Source: Eubacteriaceae bacterium
GTDB lineage: Bacteria; Bacillota; Clostridia; Eubacteriales; Anaerofustaceae
NCBI GenBank assembly: GCA_009782515.1
Contig: WRIY01000006.1
Coordinates: 1-64,000, forward strand
DNA length: 64,000 nucleotides
Direction: 5' to 3'
Part shown: positions 46,138 through 55,859 of the stretch, piece by piece
Layout of the letters: each line of letters opens with the position of its first letter
Position numbering within the stretch: the stretch's first letter is position 1
Made by a program: the position numbers and the translations under genes
The notes under the pieces: generated by a model
What the model was told of the DNA's origin: nothing
What the model saw: only the letters and a program-made list of their open reading frames with translations
The model's database searches: none

Positions 46138-46847
46138 TTAATACAAGCAGCAATACACTTTAAAATGAAAGGATTGCTTTCTCCGCAATATAGGATTTTT
46201 GGTACCCTGTTAGCCAAGGCCTGCTATATAAAGGCTGTTCTATTGTAATTATAATGATTTATACACTTTTACGCTTAATAATTAATAATCGCCCCGTATT
46301 TCTAATTAAAATTGTAAGTTCATAAAAATAATGGGGAAATTAAGGCAATAATAACAAATGAAGCGTGAAGAATCAAGCTGTTTCTTTTTTTCCGAGAGTT
46401 GAAAGCCGTGCAGCTTTGGCCAGAGCGGCACCAAAGTTTGCACAAACCGGCAGTATGCGCATAAACAGCAAACACTCCATAACATGGCTTAAAGCAAAGT
46501 TAAGCTATATGGGCATCGTAGGCCCCCGGAGTAAGCACTGGCTTTCTCCATGCCTTTTTGGCAGCATGCCGCTTATAGCAAGCGCAGATTGCAGCTTTAG
46601 AGTGCCCAAGCTGGTTTCATGCTGCTTATTTGCGCTATAACAGCGGATGTTTGCCAAATCTGCTCATTTCTCAGAATGCTGCAGGATGCTGTAAACTTTC
46701 CAATTCAATATAAACTTCAAAAAAGCGCTTAATTCCGCAATGCTTTGCTAATCTAATACGGTATATCAGATGCCACAAATAGCTGCCATATTGATGTAAT
46801 ATGGTATTTAGGGCGAATCGAAATTTATTAAAAGGAAATAAACGATT
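46138..46847. other. 710-nt gap upstream of the PucR-type regulator
   Basis: No gene is supportable; the frame at 46365-46640 has no ribosome site or likeness. The left part (46230-46320) is very AT-rich with TAAT/ATTA runs and may hold the trkA promoter. The right end carries the inverted repeat described separately. Confidence 0.5.
46786..46804 (+). promoter_or_regulatory. Inverted repeat upstream of the PucR-like gene, possible operator
   Basis: CCATATT and AATATGG pair perfectly around GATGT, 44 nt before the ATG at 46848. The size and place fit an autoregulatory site. Confidence 0.4.
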
Positions 46848-48401
46848 ATGGTTATTACATCCTCAATGGTTTTTCATTTTCTCTCTATAAAATATACTTT
46901 GAGCAAAGCTGAAGGAGGCATGGATAATGTGCCTGTTCTGTTTTCAAGGCTATACGAAAGCGGATCGAAGGCAACTGCAAGGAAAGGAACCCTATATATT
47001 TGCGATATTCTGCCGGCAGTTTTCGAAGATGGCTGCTCCTACTTGCTCACAGGCAAAAGCATTGGCGCAGCGATTGCGCCAAACTGTGACGCTGCTTTTA
47101 TTGACGGGCATGCCAGCCAAATTGCTCTTCTCTACGAAGTACAAGATATTTGCGCTAGCGCCCAAGCCTGGGACATCGAGCTAAAGGATGCACTGGCAGC
47201 AGCAAGCAGCCTAACCCAAGTATTTGCAGTTGGCAGCAAGCTCTTTTCATACCCGTTCTTTATTACAGACCGCAATTACACTATAGCAGAGCTAACGCCA
47301 TCTTGCATTGAGGCAGGCTACTTTAGTGGTATGAAGGAAGATCAGCATGGGCACCTGAAAATGCCGATTGACCTTCTAAATTTACTGATGTGCAACCCTG
47401 ATTTTTCATCGATGCAAGAAAATTCCGATGTGTTTTCATTTGTATTTGATTTTTGGATGGAAAATACCGCTTTGTGCATGAATATTATCAGCAGGGGCCA
47501 ATACCTTGCATGCATTGTTGCAGACTGCGGCGGCTTAAACAGCCCTGGGCTTATACACCTTTATAAACATTTATGCGAATATATAAAAAAAGCATATTTG
47601 GCGTACACAGACGATGCGCTGGCAAAACACCAAAACGACAAGCTTCACCGCACGGTTAAAAGCATGCTAAGCGATGAGCCTGGCACTGATCACAGTACAG
47701 CTGTGGAGGCGCTTAAAAGCTATGGCTGGCTACCTTGGCATGAGATTTGGATAACGGTCATTAGCCTAACTGATGGCAGGGATGTAGCTCCATACATTAG
47801 CAACCATTTTGAAAGCGCATATCCTGAATCCTGTGCAGTTATGCTTAATGAGAATATCGTTTGGCTTATTAATTGGACACTGAGCGAATCTACGAGCGAA
47901 GGAAATATCAGGCAGGCAATAATCTCTGTTGTACGCGATCTAGTGTGCAAGGCTGCCAACAGCCGAGGGTTTCATGATATAAGCCAACTCAAAATTAAGT
48001 ACAAACATGCGCTATATGCTATGCAAAAGGGAAGCCAGGCCAATTCACAGCAATGGATGTTTGACTTTCCCGATTATGAATTTGACTATATGGCAGATGC
48101 TGTAAGGCATGTAAGCGAAGAGGAGGATTTATGCCATAAAGGCTTATTAAAGCTTAAGGAATACGACAAGAACAACAACACTGACTTGACTTCTCTATTG
48201 TACAATTTTATTCTTTCCTGCTTTAACGTAAACGAAACTTCATCCCGAGCATTTATCCATCGAGTCACCTTGAATCGCCGTTTAAAAAAGATAAAAGAAA
48301 TATTAGGCTATAATTGGGAGAGCCAAAAGGATTTGGATATGCTAACGCATATACTTATGAGCTACAAGATTATAAATGGCAGCGCAGGCGAGCCCGAGTA
48401 G
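46848..48401 (+). CDS. PucR/CdaR-type transcriptional regulator
   Basis: The C-terminal 70 residues match the PucR/CdaR helix-turn-helix: LLKLKEYDKNNNTDLTSLLY, then RAFIHRVTLNRRLKKIKEIL and a DLDMLTHILMSYKI ending. The first 250 residues resemble the N-terminal sensory part seen in such regulators. AAAGGAAATAAACGATT precedes the ATG. The gene sits directly upstream of an MFS transporter and the fourth URO-D gene on the same strand, so control of substrate uptake and turnover is a reasonable inference. It is 517 aa, a usual size. Confidence 0.8.
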   Translation: MVITSSMVFHFLSIKYTLSKAEGGMDNVPVLFSRLYESGSKATARKGTLYICDILPAVFEDGCSYLLTGKSIGAAIAPNCDAAFIDGHASQIALLYEVQDICASAQAWDIELKDALAAASSLTQVFAVGSKLFSYPFFITDRNYTIAELTPSCIEAGYFSGMKEDQHGHLKMPIDLLNLLMCNPDFSSMQENSDVFSFVFDFWMENTALCMNIISRGQYLACIVADCGGLNSPGLIHLYKHLCEYIKKAYLAYTDDALAKHQNDKLHRTVKSMLSDEPGTDHSTAVEALKSYGWLPWHEIWITVISLTDGRDVAPYISNHFESAYPESCAVMLNENIVWLINWTLSESTSEGNIRQAIISVVRDLVCKAANSRGFHDISQLKIKYKHALYAMQKGSQANSQQWMFDFPDYEFDYMADAVRHVSEEEDLCHKGLLKLKEYDKNNNTDLTSLLYNFILSCFNVNETSSRAFIHRVTLNRRLKKIKEILGYNWESQKDLDMLTHILMSYKIINGSAGEPE

Positions 48402-48835
48402 GAAATAGGCTGCGCTAATCGTGGTAAATTTAATGCATAATATAAAATAAGTGCTGTGATGAAAACAGGGAGAGGCGCATTAAGATTCTGCCTGTTTTTT
48501 TATTATGCTATGGCGATGTCCATTTTGTAGCATGAAACGCAAAAAAGTCGTTTCACATTGTACAATTTCGCATTGATATAATAAAACTAGCTTCTGCAGG
48601 AGTTTTATGCCCAAATAGCATGGATGTTTATTGTTCAAAAACTATGGCATAGCAATAATTATAAAAATCCGCTCACTATAAAGCGAGCTGCCCTTGTTTG
48701 CTGTGCCTTTGGGAAATCGGCATGCTTTATCCCAATAATGAAGCCTTCAGCATCATTGGAAAGAGCTTATTCGAAATGCACCGCCCATTTGCACAATATC
48801 CATTCAGCTTGGCAAAAAAATCAGGAGGAAGTTAA
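48402..48835. other. 434-nt gap between the regulator and the transporter
   Basis: Contains the terminator at 48462-48498, then a palindromic ATTGTACAAT near 48558 and a TATAAT hexamer near 48576, the probable promoter zone of the transporter. No gene is supported. Confidence 0.4.
48462..48498 (+). terminator. Intrinsic terminator of the PucR-type gene
   Basis: AAAACAGG (48462-48469) pairs with CCTGTTTT (48491-48498), extended by an inner AGA/TCT, followed by more T. Confidence 0.75.
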
Positions 48836-50230
48836 ATGTCAGATTCTAACGAAATAAAAAAAATGTCTTCTTTCGAAAAAACCAGCTACCAGATAATGTC
48901 GGTAGGAATAATGCTTGTTCTATCGCTGTACAATTCCTCATACGCATACTTGTTTCTTACTAATGTATGCGGGTTGTCGATTGCCAGAGCCGCTTCGTCC
49001 CAAGGCATAGCAAGAGTTTTAAACCTATTGACGGTATTGTTTTTGCAGCCGATTTTGCTCGACTGGAGCGCCAAACAGAAATGGGGCAGATATATCACCT
49101 GGTTTGTCATATCACCGTTTTTGATGATAACCGGGCACTTGATGATGCAGTCAGCAGTTACGGCACTTGGCTCGGAGCAGTATATGTATTGGATGGCTAT
49201 GTTTGGCTATTTGATTCTCAATATTGGTGTTGATTTGCAGTATACAGCCATCTTCTCTTTAGGGCAGTCTTTTATTAGGGATCCGGCGGAGAGGCTCACC
49301 ATGCAAGCGCGCATGAATCTCACGAACAATATAACCTCAATGCTGTTCGGTTTTGTTTTGCTTCCTGCAATATACTACTTCGGCGGAGTGGATTTCATTA
49401 ACTCCAGGGGCATGACAGTGATGGTGGCAGTATACAATGTTATAAACTTCATAGTGCTCCAGCCAATAATTAAAGCAACAAAGGATCTTGATCAGGAAGG
49501 GGGCATGGGGCAGCAGCCGCGAGTTTCAGCTATTGACATACTTAAAGGCGTGGCTGCAAACAAAAGGCTCGCTCCATTATTTTGGTGCAATGCCATTGGC
49601 TCTACAGCCACCATGTCATGGGGACAAGTCTTCGCCTACATCTTCCTGTACTATTTCAAGGACCCAGCCATGCTATCTGCCTATAACGGAGTAAGCAGGG
49701 GCATCTCAATAATCGCAACATCGTTCGTACTGGCCTTTTCAAAGAAACTAAAATTGAATGCAGCTCTCAGATTTGGCTATATTGGCACAGCCATCGGGTA
49801 TTTATGTATTTTCTTTTTCGCCCAAAATGCGCTGATGGGGATAATTTTTGTTGCTATAAATAGCCTATTTACATCGATGTCGGCCTCATCGTTTCCGCCA
49901 TCTTACTCAGAAGTAGCAGAGTATATACGATACGAATCTGACGAAAACCTTGGAGCTGTTGTTTTTACCTGCCAATTGGCTATTAATAAGGTAGCAGCTT
50001 ATGGATCCAATATTATGGTTTCAGCTTTGGGCTGGATAGGCTTTTCCCCAACAGACCCGAATACGCATACTTCAGAGGTTCTCAGGAGCATGAAAGCTAT
50101 TTGCACCCTGGTTCCTGCAGGGCTCCTATTGGCTGCACTGCTGATTCACACGCTCTTTCATAAGTTAACGCCTGAAAAGATGGCCGAAGCCAGAAAGGCT
50201 CTACCAGAACGCAGCGCTGCTAAAGCATAG
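48836..50230 (+). CDS. MFS/GPH-type cation-coupled transporter
   Basis: AGGAGG before the ATG sets the start. The 464 aa protein has about 12 hydrophobic segments and the MelB/GPH-like start (SSFEKTSYQIMSVGIMLVLS, LFLTNVCGLS) with FLQPILLDWSAKQKWGRYIT as the loop 2-3 signature and a large central loop near residue 220. GPH carriers move glycosides, pentosides or other small substrates with Na+ or H+. Its place between a PucR-type regulator and a URO-D-fold gene suggests it imports that enzyme's substrate. The substrate cannot be read directly. Confidence 0.82.
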   Translation: MSDSNEIKKMSSFEKTSYQIMSVGIMLVLSLYNSSYAYLFLTNVCGLSIARAASSQGIARVLNLLTVLFLQPILLDWSAKQKWGRYITWFVISPFLMITGHLMMQSAVTALGSEQYMYWMAMFGYLILNIGVDLQYTAIFSLGQSFIRDPAERLTMQARMNLTNNITSMLFGFVLLPAIYYFGGVDFINSRGMTVMVAVYNVINFIVLQPIIKATKDLDQEGGMGQQPRVSAIDILKGVAANKRLAPLFWCNAIGSTATMSWGQVFAYIFLYYFKDPAMLSAYNGVSRGISIIATSFVLAFSKKLKLNAALRFGYIGTAIGYLCIFFFAQNALMGIIFVAINSLFTSMSASSFPPSYSEVAEYIRYESDENLGAVVFTCQLAINKVAAYGSNIMVSALGWIGFSPTDPNTHTSEVLRSMKAICTLVPAGLLLAALLIHTLFHKLTPEKMAEARKALPERSAAKA

Positions 50231-50343
50231 CAGCACAGCGATGCAGCATAAAGCCGATTAAGCAGCACTTTTCCCTTCAGGCTAGGCTGCAGCATATAAA
50301 TATTGAAAACTGTCTAAATATTATAAAAGGAAAGGTAAGAAAA

Positions 50344-51351
50344 ATGTTATCACCAAGAGAAAATTTTCTACGCGCTCTCAGGCACGAGCCTACAGAGTAC
50401 ACGCCAATAGCAACCTTAGACGCATACTGGGGAAGAGGGGGAATAGGGTGGCTGGACTCCGGCCCTCCAGAGGGAGGCTTAGATGGTTTTGGCGTCAATT
50501 TCGTGCGTGAAGATTCAGTTGGCATGGCAAAAATGCCAGAGCCGGGCGCCTTTGTGCTTAAGGATATTACCGAATGGAAGAAAGTGGTCACTATTCCTGA
50601 TTTGGACGCTATTGATTGGGAAAAAGCAGCTGAAACTACACCTGCCCCCGATCCGGCGAAAGTCGGCAAAACAAGCTGCGGCTGGGGGGTGTTCACACGC
50701 CTGAATTTTCTCATGGGATTTGAAGGCGCTTTAGTGGCTATGATGACAGAGCCCGAAGCGGTACATGAGTTCTTTGACGCTTTTACTGAATATAGAATAA
50801 AATATTGCGAAAAAGTAGTTAAGTACTTCAAGCCAGACATTCTTGATTACTTTGACGACATAGCAAGTGAGCGAAGCCCCTTTATTTCGCTTGAAACTTA
50901 CAAAACAATGATTAAGCCATACCATAAACGCGCTTTTAGCGCCATTAAGGATCTTGGCGCCATTCCGGCTTTGCATATTTGCGGCAGGGCAGAGGACTAT
51001 GTAGAAGAGTATATTGATGCAGGGGCTCAAGCATGGACCATGGTGCAGCCCAGAAATGACATTGCGGGAATACTCGAGAAATATGCTGGCAGGCTGTGTA
51101 TATGGGATGGTTATGATGCCAATGGGCCTGCGGGATACTATGGAGCAACGAAAGAAACAATACAAAATGAAGTTAGGCGCTGCCTAAACTCGTATGGGCC
51201 TCCCCTCAAAGGATACTTCTTTGATGTTGGGGCAGTTCAATATACAAGCGAGCAACAAGATTTTAGGGCTAAGCTCCAGGAGTATGTAGTTGAAGCATGC
51301 CTTGAATGGCGTAAAGAAGAATTTGAAAGGCTTGGCATAAAGCAGCAATAA
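50344..51351 (+). CDS. Uroporphyrinogen decarboxylase-fold protein 4
   Basis: AAGGAAAGGTAAGAAAA precedes the ATG. The 335 aa protein opens LSPRENFLRALRHEPTEYTP, typical of the superfamily. The barrel has DDIASERSPFISLETYKTMI and the ligand-like LHICGRAEDY (His211, Cys213). The third conserved Cys segment is replaced by CIWDGYDANGP. It is about 110 nt after the transporter, with no terminator between, so one operon is likely. The chemistry is inferred to be methyl transfer or a related reaction, not haem synthesis. Confidence 0.83.
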   Translation: MLSPRENFLRALRHEPTEYTPIATLDAYWGRGGIGWLDSGPPEGGLDGFGVNFVREDSVGMAKMPEPGAFVLKDITEWKKVVTIPDLDAIDWEKAAETTPAPDPAKVGKTSCGWGVFTRLNFLMGFEGALVAMMTEPEAVHEFFDAFTEYRIKYCEKVVKYFKPDILDYFDDIASERSPFISLETYKTMIKPYHKRAFSAIKDLGAIPALHICGRAEDYVEEYIDAGAQAWTMVQPRNDIAGILEKYAGRLCIWDGYDANGPAGYYGATKETIQNEVRRCLNSYGPPLKGYFFDVGAVQYTSEQQDFRAKLQEYVVEACLEWRKEEFERLGIKQQ

Positions 51352-51697
51352 GACCGTTGGCAAGTGTTTTTTACGATGCCCCCGGATCCGCTGCAGAAAG
51401 CATTCAGCGGAGGTTTCAATACGCTGTATTAGCCAACCACGATTATTTGGCTCTAGCCTGGCAGTTTCGCAATGCAGTATAAAAAATAAAGAAGCTGCTA
51501 TAAATGGCGATTGGGCAAGCCACGAACCGGCTTGTATAACTAGCAGAAAACTGGGGGCAGAGCCCCCCAGTTTGTGTTCGATTAGGATATTTTTCATGCC
51601 AGAATAGGATTTCTTCAGGCAAACTTATCTTGGCTTTCAGCGAAGCAGAAATATGCGCTGAAAAGCTGCCAAGAGCAGTATGGTGATTGCCGGCACT
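51352..51697. other. 346-nt gap without gene
   Basis: No frame with a ribosome site. It contains the hairpin at 51547-51572. The segment next to queG is AT-poor and unremarkable. Confidence 0.5.
51547..51572. terminator. Very stable GC hairpin between the URO-D 4 and queG genes
   Basis: AAACT-GGGGGC pairs with GCCCCC-C-AGTTT around AGA, with one bulged C. It lies about 195 nt after the URO-D stop and lacks a strong T-tract, so it may act as a terminator or a processing end for convergent transcripts. Confidence 0.55.
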
Positions 51698-52609
51698 TTA
51701 CTTGCGCTCGCTGTTATCGCGCACATCAAGCATCTTGATGGCGTTTCTGCGGATTGGCGCCGCGCCGCGCCAAGACATAGCGCTATTGCCATATATGGCC
51801 TTAAACTGGCTGTTTGTAATTGACGCCAATTCATTTAGATCAGCATAAGCGCTTTCCAGACTTATCAAAAATGAAGGCTCGCCCGCTTCCGGAGCAGCAA
51901 TATTGTATGGGCAGCATAGCTGGCACTCATCACAGCCATAAATATAGCCTGAGCCAGCTGCTTTGCGCGAGAGCTTGCCTATCTGGCTTTGGTATGAGAT
52001 GCATTTGCTGTATGCAAATCCACTATCCAGCGCGCCTGTCGGGCAAGCAGCAACGCATAAGCCGCATTCTGGGCATTTGCTCTCTATCAAGCGATCGTTT
52101 GCCTCAAGCTCAGCATCAACCAGAATCGTTCCGAGGAATATAAAGCTGCCGTATTCCTCGTTAACAAGCAGGCTATTGCGCCCAATAAAGCCCAAGCCAG
52201 CGCTGTATGCTGCCATTTTGTCTGATAAAGGGCCAGTATCTACGAATATTTTATGCTCTACCTGCGTTCCCAACTCTGCTTGAAGCTTTTCTACGAGCCG
52301 GCTGGCTTTCGCCATGACAGCCTTATGGTAGTCAATGCCGTAGGCGCTCATTGAAATTTTGGCCTTGTTGGCCTCTTGGCTGGGCGCTATTGTCTGTTTA
52401 TAAGCGAGCGCAACAGAAATGATTGACTTGGCATTTGGCATTATCGCTTTCCAGCCAAAAAGGCCTGAACCGCTGAGCTTGCTAAATGCAATATCCCCGC
52501 TTCCCAGATGCGTGAAATGCTTGTATTGGCTTTCAAATGTTTCAAGGCCGGCAAAGCCAGCCAATGTTAAGCCACACTCTTTGCCCAGAGCCAATGCGCT
52601 AAGCGCCAT
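51698..52609 (-). CDS. queG: Epoxyqueuosine reductase QueG
   Basis: The 303 aa protein has the QueG cobalamin-binding N-terminal part, then two [4Fe-4S] motifs: CPECGLCVAACPTGA, and CDECQLCCPYN further on. The lead FVDTGPLSDKMAAYSAGLGF and GRNSLLVNEEYGSF are family landmarks. It removes the epoxide in the last step of queuosine synthesis at tRNA position 34. It is shorter than many homologues, lacking a long C-terminal HEAT-like tail. Its start overlaps the end of coaE by 11 nt. queA is nearby. Confidence 0.93.
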   Translation of the reverse strand: MALSALALGKECGLTLAGFAGLETFESQYKHFTHLGSGDIAFSKLSGSGLFGWKAIMPNAKSIISVALAYKQTIAPSQEANKAKISMSAYGIDYHKAVMAKASRLVEKLQAELGTQVEHKIFVDTGPLSDKMAAYSAGLGFIGRNSLLVNEEYGSFIFLGTILVDAELEANDRLIESKCPECGLCVAACPTGALDSGFAYSKCISYQSQIGKLSRKAAGSGYIYGCDECQLCCPYNIAAPEAGEPSFLISLESAYADLNELASITNSQFKAIYGNSAMSWRGAAPIRRNAIKMLDVRDNSERK

Positions 52610-53201
52610 ATTCCTGGATTAGCATGTCTATAGCAAAAACCACAATACCTTCCAGATCGGCTATGCTTGAATCATTATAGACAATGATGTCGGCTTTTGA
52701 AGCTTTTTCGTCAATATCCATTTGCGATTTTATGCGGCGTGTGGCATCGGCTATGTCCATGCCGCGGTAATCAACCAGCCTTTGGGCTGCTATATCATTG
52801 CTTGAGTATACCAGAATTGTTTTGTCTACATCGCCTTCAAGCCCTGCTTCAAACAGCAGCGGGACATCATAAAAAATGATCTTATTGCCCTCGGCCTCAA
52901 GCTCTGCTTTCATCTCAGCAGCCTGGCGGGCAACGATAGGGTGTATGATTGACTCGAGCGTTTTTCTGCTTTCCTCATTCGAAAACACGATATCTGCTAA
53001 GGCTTTTCTGTCTACATCGTCGCCATCAAAAGCTATGCTGCCAAATGCGGCCCTAATGCCTTCCTTCGCCTCTATGCTTTTTGAAGCTGCTCTTGAGAGC
53101 TCGTCTGCATCGATTATTGGAAAGGAATACTTTTGCCTAATAATAGATGACACCGTTGACTTGCCGGTGCCAATGCCTCCTGTTATGCCGATAAAGGCCA
53201 T
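52599..53201 (-). CDS. coaE: Dephospho-CoA kinase
   Basis: The 200 aa kinase has the P-loop GITGGIGTGKSTV at residues 5-17 and the conserved IIDADELSR, HPIVARQAAEM and DVPLLFEAGLE motifs. It phosphorylates dephospho-CoA on the ribose 3'-OH in the last step of CoA synthesis. It lies between polA (12 nt) and queG (overlap). Confidence 0.96.
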   Translation of the reverse strand: MAFIGITGGIGTGKSTVSSIIRQKYSFPIIDADELSRAASKSIEAKEGIRAAFGSIAFDGDDVDRKALADIVFSNEESRKTLESIIHPIVARQAAEMKAELEAEGNKIIFYDVPLLFEAGLEGDVDKTILVYSSNDIAAQRLVDYRGMDIADATRRIKSQMDIDEKASKADIIVYNDSSIADLEGIVVFAIDMLIQEYGA

Positions 53202-53213
53202 AGCCTCCCCTTT

Positions 53214-55829
53214 CTACTTTGCGCCATGCCAGCTGTAAGACATCTGTGTGTCAGCTACTAAAGGCACTGAAAGCTGCGCTGCATTGCACATTTCTTCTCT
53301 AAGTATATCTGCCGCCTTCACAGACTCGCTTATTGGGCAGTCAATGATCAGCTCATCGTGCACTTGCAAAATTAGCCTTGAGAGCATGCCTTCACTTGCC
53401 AAGCGGGCATCAATGTTTATCATTGCGATTTTTATTATATCGGCAGCGCTCCCCTGAATAGGCGCATTAAGCGCAACTCTCTCATTAAAGGCCCTGGTAT
53501 TGTGGTTGGATGAATAAATGCCTGGCGTGTATACCCTTCTGGAAAACAGCGTTTCTACATAGCCTTGAGCCTTGGCCGCCTCCACAGTTTTTTGCATATA
53601 TTCCTTTACCCCTTTAAAGCGCTCCAGGTACAGCTCAATATATTTTCCAGCCTCTTGTTGTGATATGCCTAAATTTCGTGCAAGGCCAAAAGCGCTTATG
53701 CCATATACAATTCCAAAGTTAACAGCTTTTGCTTGAGAGCGCTGTTCGTAGCTGACATCCGCAAGGCTTACGCCGAATACTTCTGAAGCTGTCTTTTGGT
53801 GTATGTCTACGCCTTGGTGGAATGCTTCTATCATAGCCTCATCCCCTGACATATGCGCCAAAACCCTTAGCTCGATCTGGGAATAGTCAGCATCAATTAA
53901 CACCCAGTCCTTATGTGAAGCGACGAAAGCTTTTCTTATAAGCCTGCCTTCATCTGTGCGCATTGGTATGTTTTGAAGGTTCGGGTTGGATGAAGACAGC
54001 CTGCCGGTAGTTGTTGCCGTTTGGTTGAAGCTTGTGTGTATCTTCTCGCTGACAGGGTCCACAAGCTTAAGCATGGACTCAACATAGGTGCTATTGAGCT
54101 TGTTTATTGCTCTGAGCTCAATAATCTTGGGGATGATCGGATGCATTCCATCAAGCTGCTCCAGCACTTCAGAGTCTGTAGAATAGCCGGCCTTTGACTT
54201 TGTCTTCTTTATTATCGGCAGGCCAAGCTCTTCGAAAAGCAGGTTGCCAAGCTGCTTTGGCGAGCTGACAAGAAATTCGGGGCCTTTGCCGGCCAGCTTT
54301 AAAATATCGCTGTTTAAGATTGCAGCCCTTTCGCTCAGGCTCTCCCCTTGTCCAGAGAGCACCGAAGGCTCGATTTTAAATCCAAACTGCTCCATTCTGG
54401 CAAGAGTTATTGCCAATGGATGCTCTATCTCGTCATACAGCTTTTCGAGGCCTCTGCTTTTTAGCTCGCTTGAGAGTTCGCATGAGAGCTCCCAGACAGT
54501 TTTTGCGTCGCTTTTTGCTTTTGCTAATGCATCGCCTGCTTCCTGGCTAACTAAAAATGACATCTGGCCTTGCCCTTTTGGGCTCCCATCGCCAGAAGAA
54601 AGCTCGCCAGGCAGCTCTCCGAGGTGCCTTATCGCCAAATCGCCCAAGCTGTAGCGGGTTTCATGCGAATTGAGCACATAAGATGCTATTGATACATCAA
54701 TTACAGCGCCTTTTATTTTAATGCCGCGCTCACTAAAATCCTTATATGCGGTTTTAAGGTTTAAGCATGCCTTTAGTATGGATTCGTCCTCCATGAAAGC
54801 GCGGGCATCTTCCCAGCTTCCCTGCGCCACAGCGCTTTCGCCTTGGCTGGAGAATGCTGCAAGGCACAGGCTGCCGCCGGCGGTTTCGTATGCAAACGAA
54901 ACTGCGGCTTTGCTCTCTTTTAGCGCTTTTGGCGCTTTAAGCTCTTGCGGCGCGCCTTCTTTGGGCTTAAAAGCAGCTGCCCTCTTGGCGATGCTCACCA
55001 GGCTAAGGGCCTGCAGCATTTCAATAACTTTGCTGTTTGAAAAACATGCTTTGGAAGCGGCATCGTAATCCAGCTCTACCGGCACTTGCGTTACGATCCT
55101 GGCTAGCTCACAGCTTAGGTATGCAAGATCTTTTCCTTCTGCCAGCCTTTCCTTCAGCTTGCCTTTCTCGCTTTCTATATTTTCATAAACTCCGTCAAGG
55201 GATCCATAAGCCTTAATAAGCTTAAGGGCTGTCTTTTCGCCAATGCCCTTAATTCCGGGAATATTGTCAGAGGCATCGCCCATTAAGGCTTTTACATCAA
55301 TAAGCTGCTTTGGCGTTATGCCATATGTGCTGCTTATATAGGCAGGGTCTACAAAAACAGTGTCGGATATGCCCTTTTTAGAGTAGATAATTGTCGTAAG
55401 GCTGCTGGCAAGCTGAAACGAGTCACGATCTCCGGTAACAATGAAGGTTTCGTTGCCCGCCTCGTCTCCAACCCTGGCAATATGGCCAAGCACGTCATCA
55501 GCCTCAAACCCGTCTGCACGGACTATCGGCACGCCAGCTTCATTAAGTATCTCGATGAGTATGGGAATTTGGGCTCTGAGAGCTTCCTCCATCTCAGGCC
55601 TGCCTGCTTTGTATTCGGCATATGAAGCCAGCCTGAATGTTTGGGCCGGCGAATCGAACGCTGCAAAAAAATAGTCAGGCTGCTCCTGCTCTATTAGTTT
55701 TAGCAGCATGCTTAAGAAGCCATGTATAGCATTCGTTGGAGTCCCGTTTGGGGCACTCATTGGCGGAAGCGCAAAGAATGCTTTAAACAACAGTGAAAAC
55801 GCGTCAATAGCAACAGTCTTTTTGCCCAT
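53214..55829 (-). CDS. polA: DNA polymerase I
   Basis: The 871 aa protein has an N-terminal 5' nuclease (KTVAIDAFSLLFKAFFALPP, ADDVLGHIAR, GDRDSFQL, GIKGIGEKTALKLI), a middle 3'-5' exonuclease-like domain and an intact family A polymerase: motif A DADYSQIELRVLAHMSGDE, the O-helix region SQAKAVNFGIVYGISAFGLA and motif C QVHDELIID. In the middle domain the DxE of Exo I is not seen, suggesting loss of proofreading as in some Bacillota PolI. It is first of the polA-coaE-queG operon. Confidence 0.96.
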   Translation of the reverse strand: MGKKTVAIDAFSLLFKAFFALPPMSAPNGTPTNAIHGFLSMLLKLIEQEQPDYFFAAFDSPAQTFRLASYAEYKAGRPEMEEALRAQIPILIEILNEAGVPIVRADGFEADDVLGHIARVGDEAGNETFIVTGDRDSFQLASSLTTIIYSKKGISDTVFVDPAYISSTYGITPKQLIDVKALMGDASDNIPGIKGIGEKTALKLIKAYGSLDGVYENIESEKGKLKERLAEGKDLAYLSCELARIVTQVPVELDYDAASKACFSNSKVIEMLQALSLVSIAKRAAAFKPKEGAPQELKAPKALKESKAAVSFAYETAGGSLCLAAFSSQGESAVAQGSWEDARAFMEDESILKACLNLKTAYKDFSERGIKIKGAVIDVSIASYVLNSHETRYSLGDLAIRHLGELPGELSSGDGSPKGQGQMSFLVSQEAGDALAKAKSDAKTVWELSCELSSELKSRGLEKLYDEIEHPLAITLARMEQFGFKIEPSVLSGQGESLSERAAILNSDILKLAGKGPEFLVSSPKQLGNLLFEELGLPIIKKTKSKAGYSTDSEVLEQLDGMHPIIPKIIELRAINKLNSTYVESMLKLVDPVSEKIHTSFNQTATTTGRLSSSNPNLQNIPMRTDEGRLIRKAFVASHKDWVLIDADYSQIELRVLAHMSGDEAMIEAFHQGVDIHQKTASEVFGVSLADVSYEQRSQAKAVNFGIVYGISAFGLARNLGISQQEAGKYIELYLERFKGVKEYMQKTVEAAKAQGYVETLFSRRVYTPGIYSSNHNTRAFNERVALNAPIQGSAADIIKIAMINIDARLASEGMLSRLILQVHDELIIDCPISESVKAADILREEMCNAAQLSVPLVADTQMSYSWHGAK

Positions 55830-55859
55830 AAACCTAACCGGTTCGCTGCCTTTCTGTTT

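Noticed and set aside
46365-46640. Possible small gene in the gap before the PucR-type regulator
   Set aside because: No Shine-Dalgarno site and no recognisable motif; reads as chance open frame.
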